A DNA stretch of 51,735 nt, from NCBI GenBank assembly GCA_023231115.1, contig JALNWA010000008.1, positions 1 to 51,735 of the forward strand, written 5' to 3'. The notes below the pieces were generated by a model. That model was given only the letters and a program-made list of their open reading frames with translations. It was not told where the DNA came from and did no database searches. This DNA comes from Candidatus Altimarinota bacterium (lineage in GTDB: Bacteria; Patescibacteriota; Gracilibacteria; UBA1369; LOWO2-01-FULL-3). The position numbers were made by a program, and so were the translations under genes. Positions 26,936-36,857 of the stretch are shown here, one piece after another. How positions within the stretch are numbered: the first letter of the stretch is position 1; every line of letters starts with the position of its first letter.

Positions 26936-28603
26936 ATGAAAAAAATCATATCATTTCTAGTAATAATCGGATTGATCGTCGCAGGATACATATATAAAGA
27001 CGAAATAAACTCTTTGTTGAACAAAAAAATTGCACGAGAAGTGCAAACAGAAGAAGCCATCGCGGAAGATTTTGACAGTACGCTCGTAAGCACAATTCAA
27101 GTTCAAAAAAATCAAAAATCATATATAGAAACAATTGCAACAGTTAAAGCTGAAACACAGCTAAAAATTTACCCTTCTGTTGCCGGCCAAATTACAAAAG
27201 TAAACGTAAAAGAAGGCCAGAGCGTCAAAAAAGGCACTGTTCTTTTCGAAATAGGAGGATTAAACGACACAAAACATACAGCCATAAGTCAGCTTGAAAT
27301 AGCCGAAAACAGCTACAATATGGCTGTCGAAGGATACAATCAAACGATAGACGGGAATCAAGTTTCCGAAAATGTAGCAAGAATTCAATTAAATTCAGCT
27401 AGAAACCAATACGACGCTACAAATTTGGAAATGCAGTCTATGGAAAACAGCATAGACACAGCCGAAGAAGGAGCACAGTTATTGGAAGAAATTTTAGATC
27501 TTACGGAGGAAAAAAATGAAGAAGATTTGGAAAAACTTTCAGACGTAATCGATGATTTAAACGATGCAAGCGACAGTCTTTACGACGCAAAAGACGAACT
27601 ACAAAACCAACTGGATAAAGTAAACGCAGACACTTCATTAGACGCACAGCTTAAACAAGACACAATCAACACATTGACGACAGCAATCACGGACACAGAC
27701 AAAAAAATCTCAGAATTAGAAGGACAAATTGAAACCACTGAAAACTCATACTCTGCCGCAGAAACAGGAACTCAAATAGCCGAGGATCAATTGCAAATCC
27801 AATTAAATCAATCAGAAAACGCCGCAGAAAATCTCGAAATAACAAAAGAAAGCACAGAAAAAAAACTTGGATTAAATGAAGTGACATACGATCCCCTACG
27901 CCTTGCAAACCAAAATTATGTGGGCACACAAATAAAAAGTTATCTTTCTTTGGTTCAAGCAGAGTCGCAATTAACACTTGCTGAAATCAATTTAGAAATG
28001 ATGAGAGCGCAAGCAAACGGACTTTTTGTAAAAGCTCCGGCAGACGGAATTATCGCAGGAATTACAGTAAATCAAGGAGACATGGTCAGCCCACAATCCC
28101 CTGTTTCACAATTAATAGGATCAAAAAATTATGAAGCGGAAATTTATGTAGACATAGACACATCAAAAAAAATATCAAAGAGTTCAGTGTCAGAAATCAA
28201 AATAAACGGCAAATATATTCCGGCAAAAATAAAAACAATTTCGCCGTTGGCCGATCCAATTTCAAAATTAGTTAAGATTGTTTTCTCGCTTCCACAAGGC
28301 CAGTTCTCAGTTAACGAGAATGCAGAAATGAAAATAACGATAGTAAACACAAGTGCAAATCCAAACACATTTTTCATTCCGTTGGATTCGGTAATAATCG
28401 GAACTGAAGAAAAATATGTATACATTTTTGAAGAAGGAAAAGCAAAAAAAACAACAGTGGAAATAGCAGACATAATCGGAGAAAATGCAAAAATTTCAAA
28501 AGGACTTTCCTCAAACGACAAAGTCATTGTTGACGGAGCAAAAACAATAATAGACGGCCAAAACGTATACGTAAAAATTCCAAGAAAAATAGCAAAAATT
28601 TAA
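26936..28603 (+). CDS. RND-type efflux adaptor (HlyD/MFP family) with a long coiled coil
   Basis: Periplasmic-adaptor-type subunit that works with the RND permease encoded next. From the ATG at 26936 the product is 555 residues. It has an N-terminal membrane helix (ISFLVIIGLIVAGYIY, 4-19) and a first lipoyl half (SVAGQITKVNVKEGQSVKKG). An unusually long helical coiled-coil region of ~240 residues follows, rich in Glu/Gln/Asn. The second lipoyl half (VKAPADGIIAGITVNQGDMV), a beta-barrel and a membrane-proximal domain come last. The upstream ATG at 26891 lies inside the promoter and would add 15 residues before the signal anchor, so I reject it. The stop shares its last base with the permease ATG. 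Confidence 0.9.
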   Translation: MKKIISFLVIIGLIVAGYIYKDEINSLLNKKIAREVQTEEAIAEDFDSTLVSTIQVQKNQKSYIETIATVKAETQLKIYPSVAGQITKVNVKEGQSVKKGTVLFEIGGLNDTKHTAISQLEIAENSYNMAVEGYNQTIDGNQVSENVARIQLNSARNQYDATNLEMQSMENSIDTAEEGAQLLEEILDLTEEKNEEDLEKLSDVIDDLNDASDSLYDAKDELQNQLDKVNADTSLDAQLKQDTINTLTTAITDTDKKISELEGQIETTENSYSAAETGTQIAEDQLQIQLNQSENAAENLEITKESTEKKLGLNEVTYDPLRLANQNYVGTQIKSYLSLVQAESQLTLAEINLEMMRAQANGLFVKAPADGIIAGITVNQGDMVSPQSPVSQLIGSKNYEAEIYVDIDTSKKISKSSVSEIKINGKYIPAKIKTISPLADPISKLVKIVFSLPQGQFSVNENAEMKITIVNTSANPNTFFIPLDSVIIGTEEKYVYIFEEGKAKKTTVEIADIIGENAKISKGLSSNDKVIVDGAKTIIDGQNVYVKIPRKIAKI

Positions 28604-31600
28604 TGGAAATTAAAAATAATAAATCCACAGATTCTCTCTACTTAGACACACTTAAGTACCAAGAAAAAGACGGACAAACTTGGTTAAATTTTTTCATAAA
28701 AAATTTCCGTGTGACAATTATGATAGTAGTCGGAATTATAATTTGGGGAATATATTCCTTGTCTTCACTACCACAAGAAGCGATGCCAGAAGTGAAAATC
28801 CCATACGGATTTGTGACCGTAGTTATGCCGGGAGCATCTCCTGAAGATATGGAAGAAATGGTCATCAAAAAGATTGAAAATAAAATACAAAATTTAAGCG
28901 GAGTAAAACAAATTACATCAACCGCATCAAATTCATTTGCCGTAACGACAGTGGAATTTAACGCGGAAGAAGATATCAAAGATGCAATAAGCAGACTGAG
29001 AGAGGCGGCACTATCAGCAAAAAACGAATTACCGCAAGAAGCCTCCGACCCGAATGTAAAAGAAGTTTCTTTCTCAAGCACTCCGGTTTGGACTCTTGTA
29101 ATTACAGGACCATACGATAGTTTCACCCTTAGGAAATATGCGGAAATGGTTCAAGAAGAATTAAAAAAATTACCGGGAGCAAGCGAAGTAAGCCTTAGCG
29201 GAGGAGATATTTATGAAATACAAATAGCCTATGATCCTGCAAAACTCGAATACTATGGAGTCTCAATCGATCAAATAAACAACATCATCAAGGCAAATAA
29301 TTTTTCTTTGCCACTTGGTTCAATAAAACTTTCAAACTACGAATACACAATAAAAGCTAACGGAAAATTAACAAATGTAAAAGAGTTAAGAAACTTGCCG
29401 ATAACAACATCTTCAGGACAAACTATAAAATTAAGCTATGTTGCAGATGTGCTAGAAATGGCTCAAGACAGAGATGTAATAAACACATTCTCATTAAAAG
29501 GAGCCACTCCGGAAAACGCGATCACAATAAATTTAATTAAAAAAACAGGAAGTTCAATCCTTGAATTAAAAGACGACGGACAAGTGATAATAGACAAAAT
29601 GATCAAGGAATCTTTTCCGAAAGAGCTCAAGGTTGAGACAATAATGGACATGTCTCAAATAATAAGAGAGAACATAAATCAGCTCACAACAGACGGATTA
29701 TTAACAGTAATTTTAGTTTTCACTGTCATATTTTTATTCGTAGGATTAAAAGAAGCCTTCGTCGCCGGACTCGCAGTTCCACTCGTATTTTGTGTAAGTT
29801 TTGGGATGATGAATTCATTGGGAATATCATTAAATTTCCTTTCGCTTTTTTCATTAATACTATCTCTCGGATTATTGGTCGATGATGCTATAGTTGTAGT
29901 ACAAGCCACAAAACAATATCTTTCAACCGGGAAATTCACTCCGGAAGAAGCGGTGTTGCTTGTATTCCGCGATTACAAAATTTTATTAACAACAACAACT
30001 TTAACAACAATTTGGGCTTTCATTCCTCTTTTATTAGCATCAGGAATAATAGGAAGTTTCATCAGATCAATACCTATTACAGTATCAATCACACTAGCCG
30101 CATCATTCATTATCGCCATTATCATTAATCATCCGATGGCCATAATCCTCGAGCGTTTTAGGCTTACAAGAAACTACATAAGAGCATTCTTGGCAATTTT
30201 ATTCGGCATAACTTTAATAAGTTTAATTTCAACACTCAACGGCTCAATCAATATATTTTTAGGAATTCCATTAATCTTGATATTTGGATTTATTTTCTTT
30301 GCATTTTTCAAATATTATAAAAATTCACTAAAAAAAGAATTGATAAAAAACGAAGAATTAATAATAGAAGAAAGCGCAGATCCTAATAAAATAAAAGCAA
30401 AAATACATCACCATTATTTGGCTGACGCAAAAGAGAAAAGCTTCCTTGGAAGACTTATCGGAGGAATAATAAAAATGGACAAATTCCTCCCAAAATATGG
30501 AAACTTTTTGAAAGGAATTTTAACAAGCAAAAAAAGAACAGCAACAGTATTACTAATAACAATAATATTATTTTTAGGAGCAGTTTCATTGCCGGCAATG
30601 GGAATTTTAAAATCTGAACTTTTACCGTCCGCGGATAGTGAAAATATGTACGTAAACATCGAAGGGCCTCCTGGGCTTACAACAAGCAAAACAAATGAAG
30701 TCGCAGAAAAAATTTCTCAAACACTGCTTGAAGAAAAAAGCATAAAAAGTTTTTCATTGGTTGTAGGAGCCGCAGGAGTAAACGTGTCAGACAGCATATC
30801 AGCAAGCGCAAGCACACAAACAAATCGTGCACAATTCGCAATAAATTTATTGCCTTTGGATGAAAGATCCGAGAAATCATATGAAATTTCACAAAGATTA
30901 AGAAATGAATTTAAGGACATACAAGAAGCAAAAATAGAAGTTGTGGAATTGGAAGGCGGACCTCCAACAGGAAGCGATATAGAAGCAACAATTTCAGGAG
31001 AAGATATGTTAACACTTGAAAAAGAAGCAAATAAATACAAGGAAATTTTAAGCAAAATCGACGGAGTTATTAACACAAAAACTTCAATCACATTAAGCCC
31101 CGGGGAATTCACGGTAAAATTGGACTATGACAAAATGAATCTGCACGGAATAACAACAGCACAAGTATCATCGCTTCTTCGAACAGCATTAAGCAGTACT
31201 GAAATAACAAAAATTTTACAGAACAATGATGAAATAAGCGTTAAAGCAAATTTCACGAAAGACTCGCTCGACAGCATTGATAAAATAAAAACACTGAAAA
31301 TAGCAAACGCAATGGGACAAAGATTTTCACTTGGTGAAATAGCGGAAATAAGCCTTGGATCATCATTAACAGCAATAAACAGAATAGACGGAAAAAGAAC
31401 AGTTTCAATCTCAGCAAGTGTTGAGAAACCACATCTTCCGGCAGACATTCAAACAGAATTTGAACAAAAAATAGCAAAAGAACAACTTCCAAAAGGATAC
31501 GAAATAAGCTTTGGAGGACTTCAAGAAACAAACATGGAATCAATATATTCAATATTAAAAGCCATGATTGTAGCAATGATATTGATTGTCGCGACTCTTG

Positions 31601-32088
31601 TTTTACAATTCAATTCTTTCAAAAAAGCATTAATGATTTTGGCGACAATTCCATTTGCCGTAACAGGAGTATTTTACGGACTTACTGCAATGGGATTAAC
31701 ATTGTCATTCCCCGCTTTAATCGGAGTAGTGGCCTTATTTGGAGTCGTTGTTAAAAACGCCGTCATACTTGTGGACAAAATAAACTTAAATTTAAGAGTT
31801 GGAATTCCATTTATAGAGGCAATTGTAGATGCGGCAAAATCGAGACTTGAAGCAATTTTCCTTACATCGACAGCAACAATTATAGGAATGATTCCAATCA
31901 CTCTTACAGATGAAACATGGGCCGGAATGGGCGCATCATTAATCTTCGGACTTTCAACGTCAACACTTCTTACACTTATAGTGATTCCAATTTTATTCAA
32001 AATCTTAAATAAAAAAGGACACGAAAAAGAAGAAAGACTAAGAGAACTAAAACTTGCCGCCGAAAATTCTTCATTAAGCGACATGTAA
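28603..32088 (+). CDS. RND efflux permease (AcrB/HAE1-like)
   Basis: Proton-driven multidrug-type exporter. The 1161-residue protein has a first helix (about 33-51), the porter-domain start LPQEAMPEVKIPYGFVTVVM, and GVKQITSTAS. The TM4 proton-relay pair is D427-D428 in LGLLVDDAIVVVQA. A second half repeats the layout with VVALFGVVVKNAVILVDK. Between the halves there are two extra hydrophobic helices and a ~75-residue charged linker with ADPNKIKAKIHHHYLADAKE, which makes it longer than AcrB (about 1049). Translation is coupled to the adaptor (TAATG). No TolC-like gene is present, and the substrate is unknown. Confidence 0.93.
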   Translation: MEIKNNKSTDSLYLDTLKYQEKDGQTWLNFFIKNFRVTIMIVVGIIIWGIYSLSSLPQEAMPEVKIPYGFVTVVMPGASPEDMEEMVIKKIENKIQNLSGVKQITSTASNSFAVTTVEFNAEEDIKDAISRLREAALSAKNELPQEASDPNVKEVSFSSTPVWTLVITGPYDSFTLRKYAEMVQEELKKLPGASEVSLSGGDIYEIQIAYDPAKLEYYGVSIDQINNIIKANNFSLPLGSIKLSNYEYTIKANGKLTNVKELRNLPITTSSGQTIKLSYVADVLEMAQDRDVINTFSLKGATPENAITINLIKKTGSSILELKDDGQVIIDKMIKESFPKELKVETIMDMSQIIRENINQLTTDGLLTVILVFTVIFLFVGLKEAFVAGLAVPLVFCVSFGMMNSLGISLNFLSLFSLILSLGLLVDDAIVVVQATKQYLSTGKFTPEEAVLLVFRDYKILLTTTTLTTIWAFIPLLLASGIIGSFIRSIPITVSITLAASFIIAIIINHPMAIILERFRLTRNYIRAFLAILFGITLISLISTLNGSINIFLGIPLILIFGFIFFAFFKYYKNSLKKELIKNEELIIEESADPNKIKAKIHHHYLADAKEKSFLGRLIGGIIKMDKFLPKYGNFLKGILTSKKRTATVLLITIILFLGAVSLPAMGILKSELLPSADSENMYVNIEGPPGLTTSKTNEVAEKISQTLLEEKSIKSFSLVVGAAGVNVSDSISASASTQTNRAQFAINLLPLDERSEKSYEISQRLRNEFKDIQEAKIEVVELEGGPPTGSDIEATISGEDMLTLEKEANKYKEILSKIDGVINTKTSITLSPGEFTVKLDYDKMNLHGITTAQVSSLLRTALSSTEITKILQNNDEISVKANFTKDSLDSIDKIKTLKIANAMGQRFSLGEIAEISLGSSLTAINRIDGKRTVSISASVEKPHLPADIQTEFEQKIAKEQLPKGYEISFGGLQETNMESIYSILKAMIVAMILIVATLVLQFNSFKKALMILATIPFAVTGVFYGLTAMGLTLSFPALIGVVALFGVVVKNAVILVDKINLNLRVGIPFIEAIVDAAKSRLEAIFLTSTATIIGMIPITLTDETWAGMGASLIFGLSTSTLLTLIVIPILFKILNKKGHEKEERLRELKLAAENSSLSDM

Positions 32089-32107
32089 AGATTAAAAGTT
32101 TTTGTGC

Positions 32108-32113
32108 TATAAT
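32108..32113 (+). promoter_or_regulatory. Extended -10 promoter of priA, leaderless
   Basis: TGC-TATAAT (32105-32113) with no good -35 (GTAAAG at 32085-32090 is the nearest). The priA ATG at 32120 starts 6 nt after the -10. Confidence 0.6.
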
Positions 32114-32119
32114 CCGAGC

Positions 32120-34156
32120 ATGAAATATGCACAAGTTTTATTTCCACAAAAAATAATTTTCAAAAACACAAAAGACAATTCCTTGGAAGAATTGAATTCA
32201 ACTTTGACATATAAAATTCCTGAAGAACTAAATGTTGAGAAAGGATCACTCGTAAAAGCTCCAATCAGAAATTCACAAAAAATAGGAATAGTTTTAGAAA
32301 TTTCAGAAGAAAAACCCGCATTCAAAACACTGGAAATAAAGGAAATAATGCTACCATATCCGGTTTTGACAAATAGTCAAATAGAGTTATTAAAGTGGAT
32401 TAGCGAATATTACTACTGCCCTATCCACCAAATAATAAAGCTGTTTATACCAAAAAAACTACTAACAGCAACACAAGCTAAAATCCGCACAAGAAAAGCA
32501 AAAACAAAAGAAGTCGAACAAATTATTAGTTCTGAACAAAAGAATTTAACAGAAGAACAACAATCAGCGATAGATAAAATATTAAAAGACTCTTCGAACA
32601 CTTTTTTGATACAAGGAGTGACCGGATCTGGCAAAACAGAGGTTTATGTACATCTGGCAAAACATTTTATAAATCAAAATCTCCAAGTTTTGATACTTGT
32701 CCCCGAAATTGCACTAACTCCGCAAACAATTGAATACTTTGAAAGATCTATTGGGATAACTTCATCAGTAATACACAGCAAACTTGCCGAAGGAGAACGC
32801 ATAAAAAACTGGAAAGACATATCCGAAGGAAAATCAAAATTAATAATAGGATCACGTTCTTCAATCTTCACACCATTCAAAGATTTGGGCTTAATAATAA
32901 TAGATGAGGAGCATGAATCTTCCTATAAACAAGAAAATTCACCTAGATATTCCGTGCAAAAAATAGCTGAAAAAATTCAAGAATTATCAAAAGACCGACA
33001 AATAAAAATAGTTTACGGAAGCGCAACTCCATCAATAGAAACAGCGGAAAAACTTAAAAATTCGACAATAAAACTTTTAAATCGTATCGGCAATATCCCG
33101 CTACCTGAAGTCGAAATCGTAGACTTAAGAGAAGAATTTAAAAAACAAAACCATTCTATATTTAGTGAAAGATTACAACAAGAATTACAAAAAATTCTTA
33201 AAGAAAACACACAAGCAATTTTATTTTTAAATCGCAGAGGCTCATCTTCTTCAGTAGTATGTAGAGACTGCGGATTCGCATACAAATGCGATGATTGTGA
33301 AATGCCGATGACATATCACGAAAAAACATTAGGCTCCCCTACTCTAATTTGTCACCACTGCGGCAAAATTTCAAAACCTCCTTCTACATGTCCAAACTGC
33401 GAAGGAGTCAACATTAGATTTTTAGGAATAGGAACAGAAAGAATAGAAAAAGAAATAAAATTACTTTTTCCAAAAGCAAAAGTAGTCAGAGCCGACAAAG
33501 ACACAACCAGCAAAAAAGACAGCTTCAAAACAATATACAAAGATTTTCGTGACCATAAAGCAGATATCCTCATCGGCACACAGATGATAGCAAAAGGCTT
33601 ACACTTGCCGCTTGTAAACCTTGTAGGCGTAATTTTGGCAGATATCGGATTGAACATTCCAGACTTCAAAACATTAGAAAAAAACTTTCAACTTTTAACT
33701 CAGGTTTCAGGACGCGCAGGCCGAACAGACACAAAAGGAAAAGTAATAATTCAAACATACAATCCGGAAAATCTTGCACTAAAATACACACAAGAAAATT
33801 CTTATGATGAATTTTTCAAATACGAGATAATTCAAAGAAAACTGCTGTCCAATCCCCCATTCTCAAGCCTAATAAAAATTATAATTGAAGACAAATCTTT
33901 AAAAACATGTCAGGAAAAAACTGAAAAATTATACACACAAATAAATAAAATTCTTTCGAAATTAAACGCAATGTCAGAAGTCGAAGTTTTAAAATATCCT
34001 GCATACCTAATGAAATTATACAAAAAATATCGCTACATAATTCTATTAAAGTCCGTAGATAGAAAAATTTTGGATAAAACATTAGAAAATATTACAAAAG
34101 AGATTATAATGGACACGTCTATAAAAATAGACATCGACCCAAATACAACATCATAA
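32120..34156 (+). CDS. priA: Primosomal protein N' (PriA helicase)
   Basis: 3'-to-5' helicase that restarts stalled replication forks. 678 residues from the ATG at 32120; a TTG six codons earlier (32102) lies upstream of the -10 box and is rejected. Order: N-terminal 3'-end-binding domain (about 1-100), Walker A GVTGSGKTEVYVHLAK, DEEH box IIDEEHESSYKQE. Then comes a zinc-binding module with CRDCGFAYKCDDC and CHHCGKISKPPSTCPNC, and helicase C-terminal motifs IGTQMIAKGLHLP and QVSGRAGRTDTKGKVIIQT. Motifs are complete. It starts 31 nt after the permease with its own promoter, and trpS follows after 8 nt. Confidence 0.96.
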   Translation: MKYAQVLFPQKIIFKNTKDNSLEELNSTLTYKIPEELNVEKGSLVKAPIRNSQKIGIVLEISEEKPAFKTLEIKEIMLPYPVLTNSQIELLKWISEYYYCPIHQIIKLFIPKKLLTATQAKIRTRKAKTKEVEQIISSEQKNLTEEQQSAIDKILKDSSNTFLIQGVTGSGKTEVYVHLAKHFINQNLQVLILVPEIALTPQTIEYFERSIGITSSVIHSKLAEGERIKNWKDISEGKSKLIIGSRSSIFTPFKDLGLIIIDEEHESSYKQENSPRYSVQKIAEKIQELSKDRQIKIVYGSATPSIETAEKLKNSTIKLLNRIGNIPLPEVEIVDLREEFKKQNHSIFSERLQQELQKILKENTQAILFLNRRGSSSSVVCRDCGFAYKCDDCEMPMTYHEKTLGSPTLICHHCGKISKPPSTCPNCEGVNIRFLGIGTERIEKEIKLLFPKAKVVRADKDTTSKKDSFKTIYKDFRDHKADILIGTQMIAKGLHLPLVNLVGVILADIGLNIPDFKTLEKNFQLLTQVSGRAGRTDTKGKVIIQTYNPENLALKYTQENSYDEFFKYEIIQRKLLSNPPFSSLIKIIIEDKSLKTCQEKTEKLYTQINKILSKLNAMSEVEVLKYPAYLMKLYKKYRYIILLKSVDRKILDKTLENITKEIIMDTSIKIDIDPNTTS

Positions 34157-34164
34157 AAAAAAAC

Positions 34165-35157
34165 ATGCCAGCAGAAAAAAATAAAAAACGAATTTTATCA
34201 GGCATACAGCCAAGCGGACGTCCCCATCTGGGAAATTATTTAGGAGCAATGCGCCAACATATCGAGATGCAAAAAGATTTTGAATGCTTCCTTTTTATCG
34301 CAGACCTACACGCATTAACAACAATCCACGACGCAAAACAAATGCAAGCAAACACTTATGATATCGCAGTTTCATATCTTGCCCTTGGACTTGATCCGGA
34401 AAAAACAGTTTTCTTCAAACAATCAGAAATTCCTCAACACGCAGAACTTTGTTGGATCTTCGACTGCTTGGTAAAAATGCCGTTTTTGGAAAGAGCGCAC
34501 GCATGGAAAGACGCAAAAGCAAAAGGCAAAAAAGAGGAAAGCGTAGGCCTTTTCAATTATCCGGTTTTACAAGCGGCAGACATTTTGATTTATCAACCTG
34601 ACTTAGTACCTGTAGGAAAAGACCAGAAACAACACATAGAAATGAGCAGAGATATCGCAGAAACATTCAACAGAACATTCGGGGAAACTTTCAAAATTCC
34701 TGAACCATATATAAAAGAGGAAGTTGCAGTAGTCCCAGGAACTGACGGACAAAAAATGAGCAAATCATACGGGAATACTATCGACATTTTCGCAGAAGAA
34801 AGCGAATTAAAAAAACAAGTTATGAGCATAGTCACAGACTCAACTCCACTCGAAGAACCTAAAGATCCAAGTAAGTGTCATATCTTCAATATATACAAAT
34901 TGCTTGCGACAAAAGAAGAGACAAAATCATTGGAAGCAAAATACAAAAAAGGAGGTTTCGGCTACGGAGATGCAAAAAAATTACTTTTAGCAAAAATATT
35001 TGAATACTTCAAAGACGCACGGGAAAAGTATAAGAAAATATATTCTCAAAAAGAGATGGTTTATGGCATCTTGGAAAATGGCTCTAACAAGGCAAAAATC
35101 TTGGCTGAAAAAATGCTAAAAGAAGTTAAAACAAAAGTAGGATATATAACAAGATAA
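34165..35157 (+). CDS. trpS: Tryptophanyl-tRNA synthetase
   Basis: Class I synthetase charging tRNA-Trp. The 330-residue length is typical. The HIGH-type motif is PSGRPHLGNYLGAM (about 16-29), the dimer/ATP segment FIADLHALTT follows, and the KMSKS motif appears intact in GQKMSKSYGN (about 198-207). The C-terminal helical anticodon-binding domain ends at the TAA at 35155-35157. It starts 8 nt after priA and probably shares its leaderless transcript. Confidence 0.97.
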   Translation: MPAEKNKKRILSGIQPSGRPHLGNYLGAMRQHIEMQKDFECFLFIADLHALTTIHDAKQMQANTYDIAVSYLALGLDPEKTVFFKQSEIPQHAELCWIFDCLVKMPFLERAHAWKDAKAKGKKEESVGLFNYPVLQAADILIYQPDLVPVGKDQKQHIEMSRDIAETFNRTFGETFKIPEPYIKEEVAVVPGTDGQKMSKSYGNTIDIFAEESELKKQVMSIVTDSTPLEEPKDPSKCHIFNIYKLLATKEETKSLEAKYKKGGFGYGDAKKLLLAKIFEYFKDAREKYKKIYSQKEMVYGILENGSNKAKILAEKMLKEVKTKVGYITR

Positions 35158-35173
35158 ATCAAAGATTTATCAC

Positions 35174-35202
35174 TTGAACTTTCTCCCTCCTTCGACTAAA
35201 GT
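35174..35202 (+). promoter_or_regulatory. Promoter of pyrG
   Basis: -35 TTGAAC (35174-35179), 17-bp spacer, -10 TAAAGT (35197-35202); TTG start codon at 35233. Confidence 0.6.
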
Positions 35203-35232
35203 AAACAAGAAAGGGCAATTAATTTTAGAAAT

Positions 35233-36852
35233 TTGTGTAAATATATATTCGTCACCGGAGGCGTTTGTAGTTCATTAGGGAAAGGAATTTCCTCAGCGTC
35301 CATCGGCGCACTACTCAAGGCTTCAGGGCTAAAAGTATTCACACAAAAATTGGACCCATATTTAAATGTAGATCCGGGCACGATGAGCCCTTTTCAGCAT
35401 GGAGAAGTCTTCGTAACGGATGATGGAGGCGAAACAGACTTGGATCTAGGACATTATGAAAGATTTATAGACACAAGCCTAAGCAAACTTTCCTCTGTAA
35501 CAACAGGAAAAGTATACAGCGAAGTACTTGATAAAGAGAGAAAAGGAAGCTTCCTTGGCCGCACAATTCAAATAATTCCGCACATAACAGACGCCATTCA
35601 AGACAAAATAACAAAAGCCGCAGAAGAGTCAAAATGCGACGTAATGTTGGTAGAAATAGGCGGAACTGTCGGAGACATTGAAGGACAGCCATTTCTTGAA
35701 GCAATAAGACAATTAAGATATAAACTTGGAGCAGAGAACACATTTTTTGTTCACCTCACGCTTTTACCTTATCTTGCAGCGGCAAAAGAATTAAAAACAA
35801 AACCGACACAAGCGTCAGTAAAAGAATTAAGATCTATAGGCATACAGCCTGATATGATTTTAGCAAGAGCGGATTATCCAATGAAAAAAGAAATTTTGAA
35901 GAAAATCTCTTTATTCTGTGACGTTCAAGAGGAATATGTAATCCCAGCACCTACTGCAAGCACAATTTACGAAGTACCTTTAAATTTTGAAAAATATAAC
36001 ATTACTCAACTTATCGCCGACAAATTAAATCTTGGGAAATTAAAACCAGACATGAAAGAATGGGAAAAAGTTGTTGAAAAAATAAAAGCAAAGAAACCAT
36101 CATTGAGCATCGCATTAGTCGGTAAATACACCGGATTGGATGATGCATATTTAAGTGTGATTGAATCATTAAAAATCGCTTGCTACCACAATAATCGAGA
36201 CTTAAGTTTGCTTTGGGTTTCATCTGAAAGTTTGGAAGAAAAAGACAAAGAAACATGGGAATTATTGCATACAGCAGACGGAATCATAGTGCCGGGAGGC
36301 TTTGGATCACGAGGAATAGAAGGAAAAATCTTGGCAGCAAAATACGCGAGAGAGAATAAAATTCCATACCTCGGACTTTGTCTCGGAATGCAAATTATGA
36401 CAATTGAATTTGCAAGAAATGCACTAAAAGATCCTAAAATAACATCCGAAGAATTCGATGAAGAACTAAAACTTCCACCTGAAAAATATGTTATTCACTA
36501 TCTTGCCGGACAATCAGCGGAAAGAGAAAAAGGCGGAACACTTCGACTTGGCTCATATCCATGCAAAATAAAACAAGGCACAAAAACATATAAACTTTAT
36601 AAAAAAACATTAATAGACGAAAGACACAGACACAGATACGAATTCAATAATGATTACAAATCTCAGCTTGAAAAAGCCGGAATGATATTTTCAGGAATAA
36701 ACCCAAAACAAAATCTCGTTGAAATCGCTGAAATAAAAGGACATCCATTTATGATAGGATGTCAGTTCCATCCGGAATTTAAATCCAGACCACTTAGACC
36801 TCATCCATTATTTGAAGGGTTCATTGACGCCTGCAAAAAAATCAAAAAATAA
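35233..36852 (+). CDS. pyrG: CTP synthase
   Basis: Aminates UTP to CTP with glutamine or ammonia. The 539-residue protein starts [19 protein letters not shown], exactly the family N-terminus, so the TTG at 35233 is the start; no in-frame ATG exists upstream. The synthetase domain (1-~265) shows [20 protein letters not shown] and [11 protein letters not shown]. The class I glutaminase domain has GGFGSRG, the nucleophile cysteine in YLGLCLGMQ, and the catalytic His/Glu in [11 protein letters not shown]. Length is normal. Six nt separate it from the next gene. Confidence 0.97.
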   Translation: MCKYIFVTGGVCSSLGKGISSASIGALLKASGLKVFTQKLDPYLNVDPGTMSPFQHGEVFVTDDGGETDLDLGHYERFIDTSLSKLSSVTTGKVYSEVLDKERKGSFLGRTIQIIPHITDAIQDKITKAAEESKCDVMLVEIGGTVGDIEGQPFLEAIRQLRYKLGAENTFFVHLTLLPYLAAAKELKTKPTQASVKELRSIGIQPDMILARADYPMKKEILKKISLFCDVQEEYVIPAPTASTIYEVPLNFEKYNITQLIADKLNLGKLKPDMKEWEKVVEKIKAKKPSLSIALVGKYTGLDDAYLSVIESLKIACYHNNRDLSLLWVSSESLEEKDKETWELLHTADGIIVPGGFGSRGIEGKILAAKYARENKIPYLGLCLGMQIMTIEFARNALKDPKITSEEFDEELKLPPEKYVIHYLAGQSAEREKGGTLRLGSYPCKIKQGTKTYKLYKKTLIDERHRHRYEFNNDYKSQLEKAGMIFSGINPKQNLVEIAEIKGHPFMIGCQFHPEFKSRPLRPHPLFEGFIDACKKIKK

Positions 36853-36857
36853 AATCC

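Noticed and set aside
32102..32119. TTG at 32102 as start of priA
   Set aside because: It lies upstream of the -10 box; the ATG at 32120 matches the family N-terminus.
35158..35232. Possible hairpin CTTTCTCCC / AAGAAAGGG before pyrG as an attenuator
   Set aside because: The pairing is short and interrupted, and a good promoter overlaps it; no terminator T-run follows.
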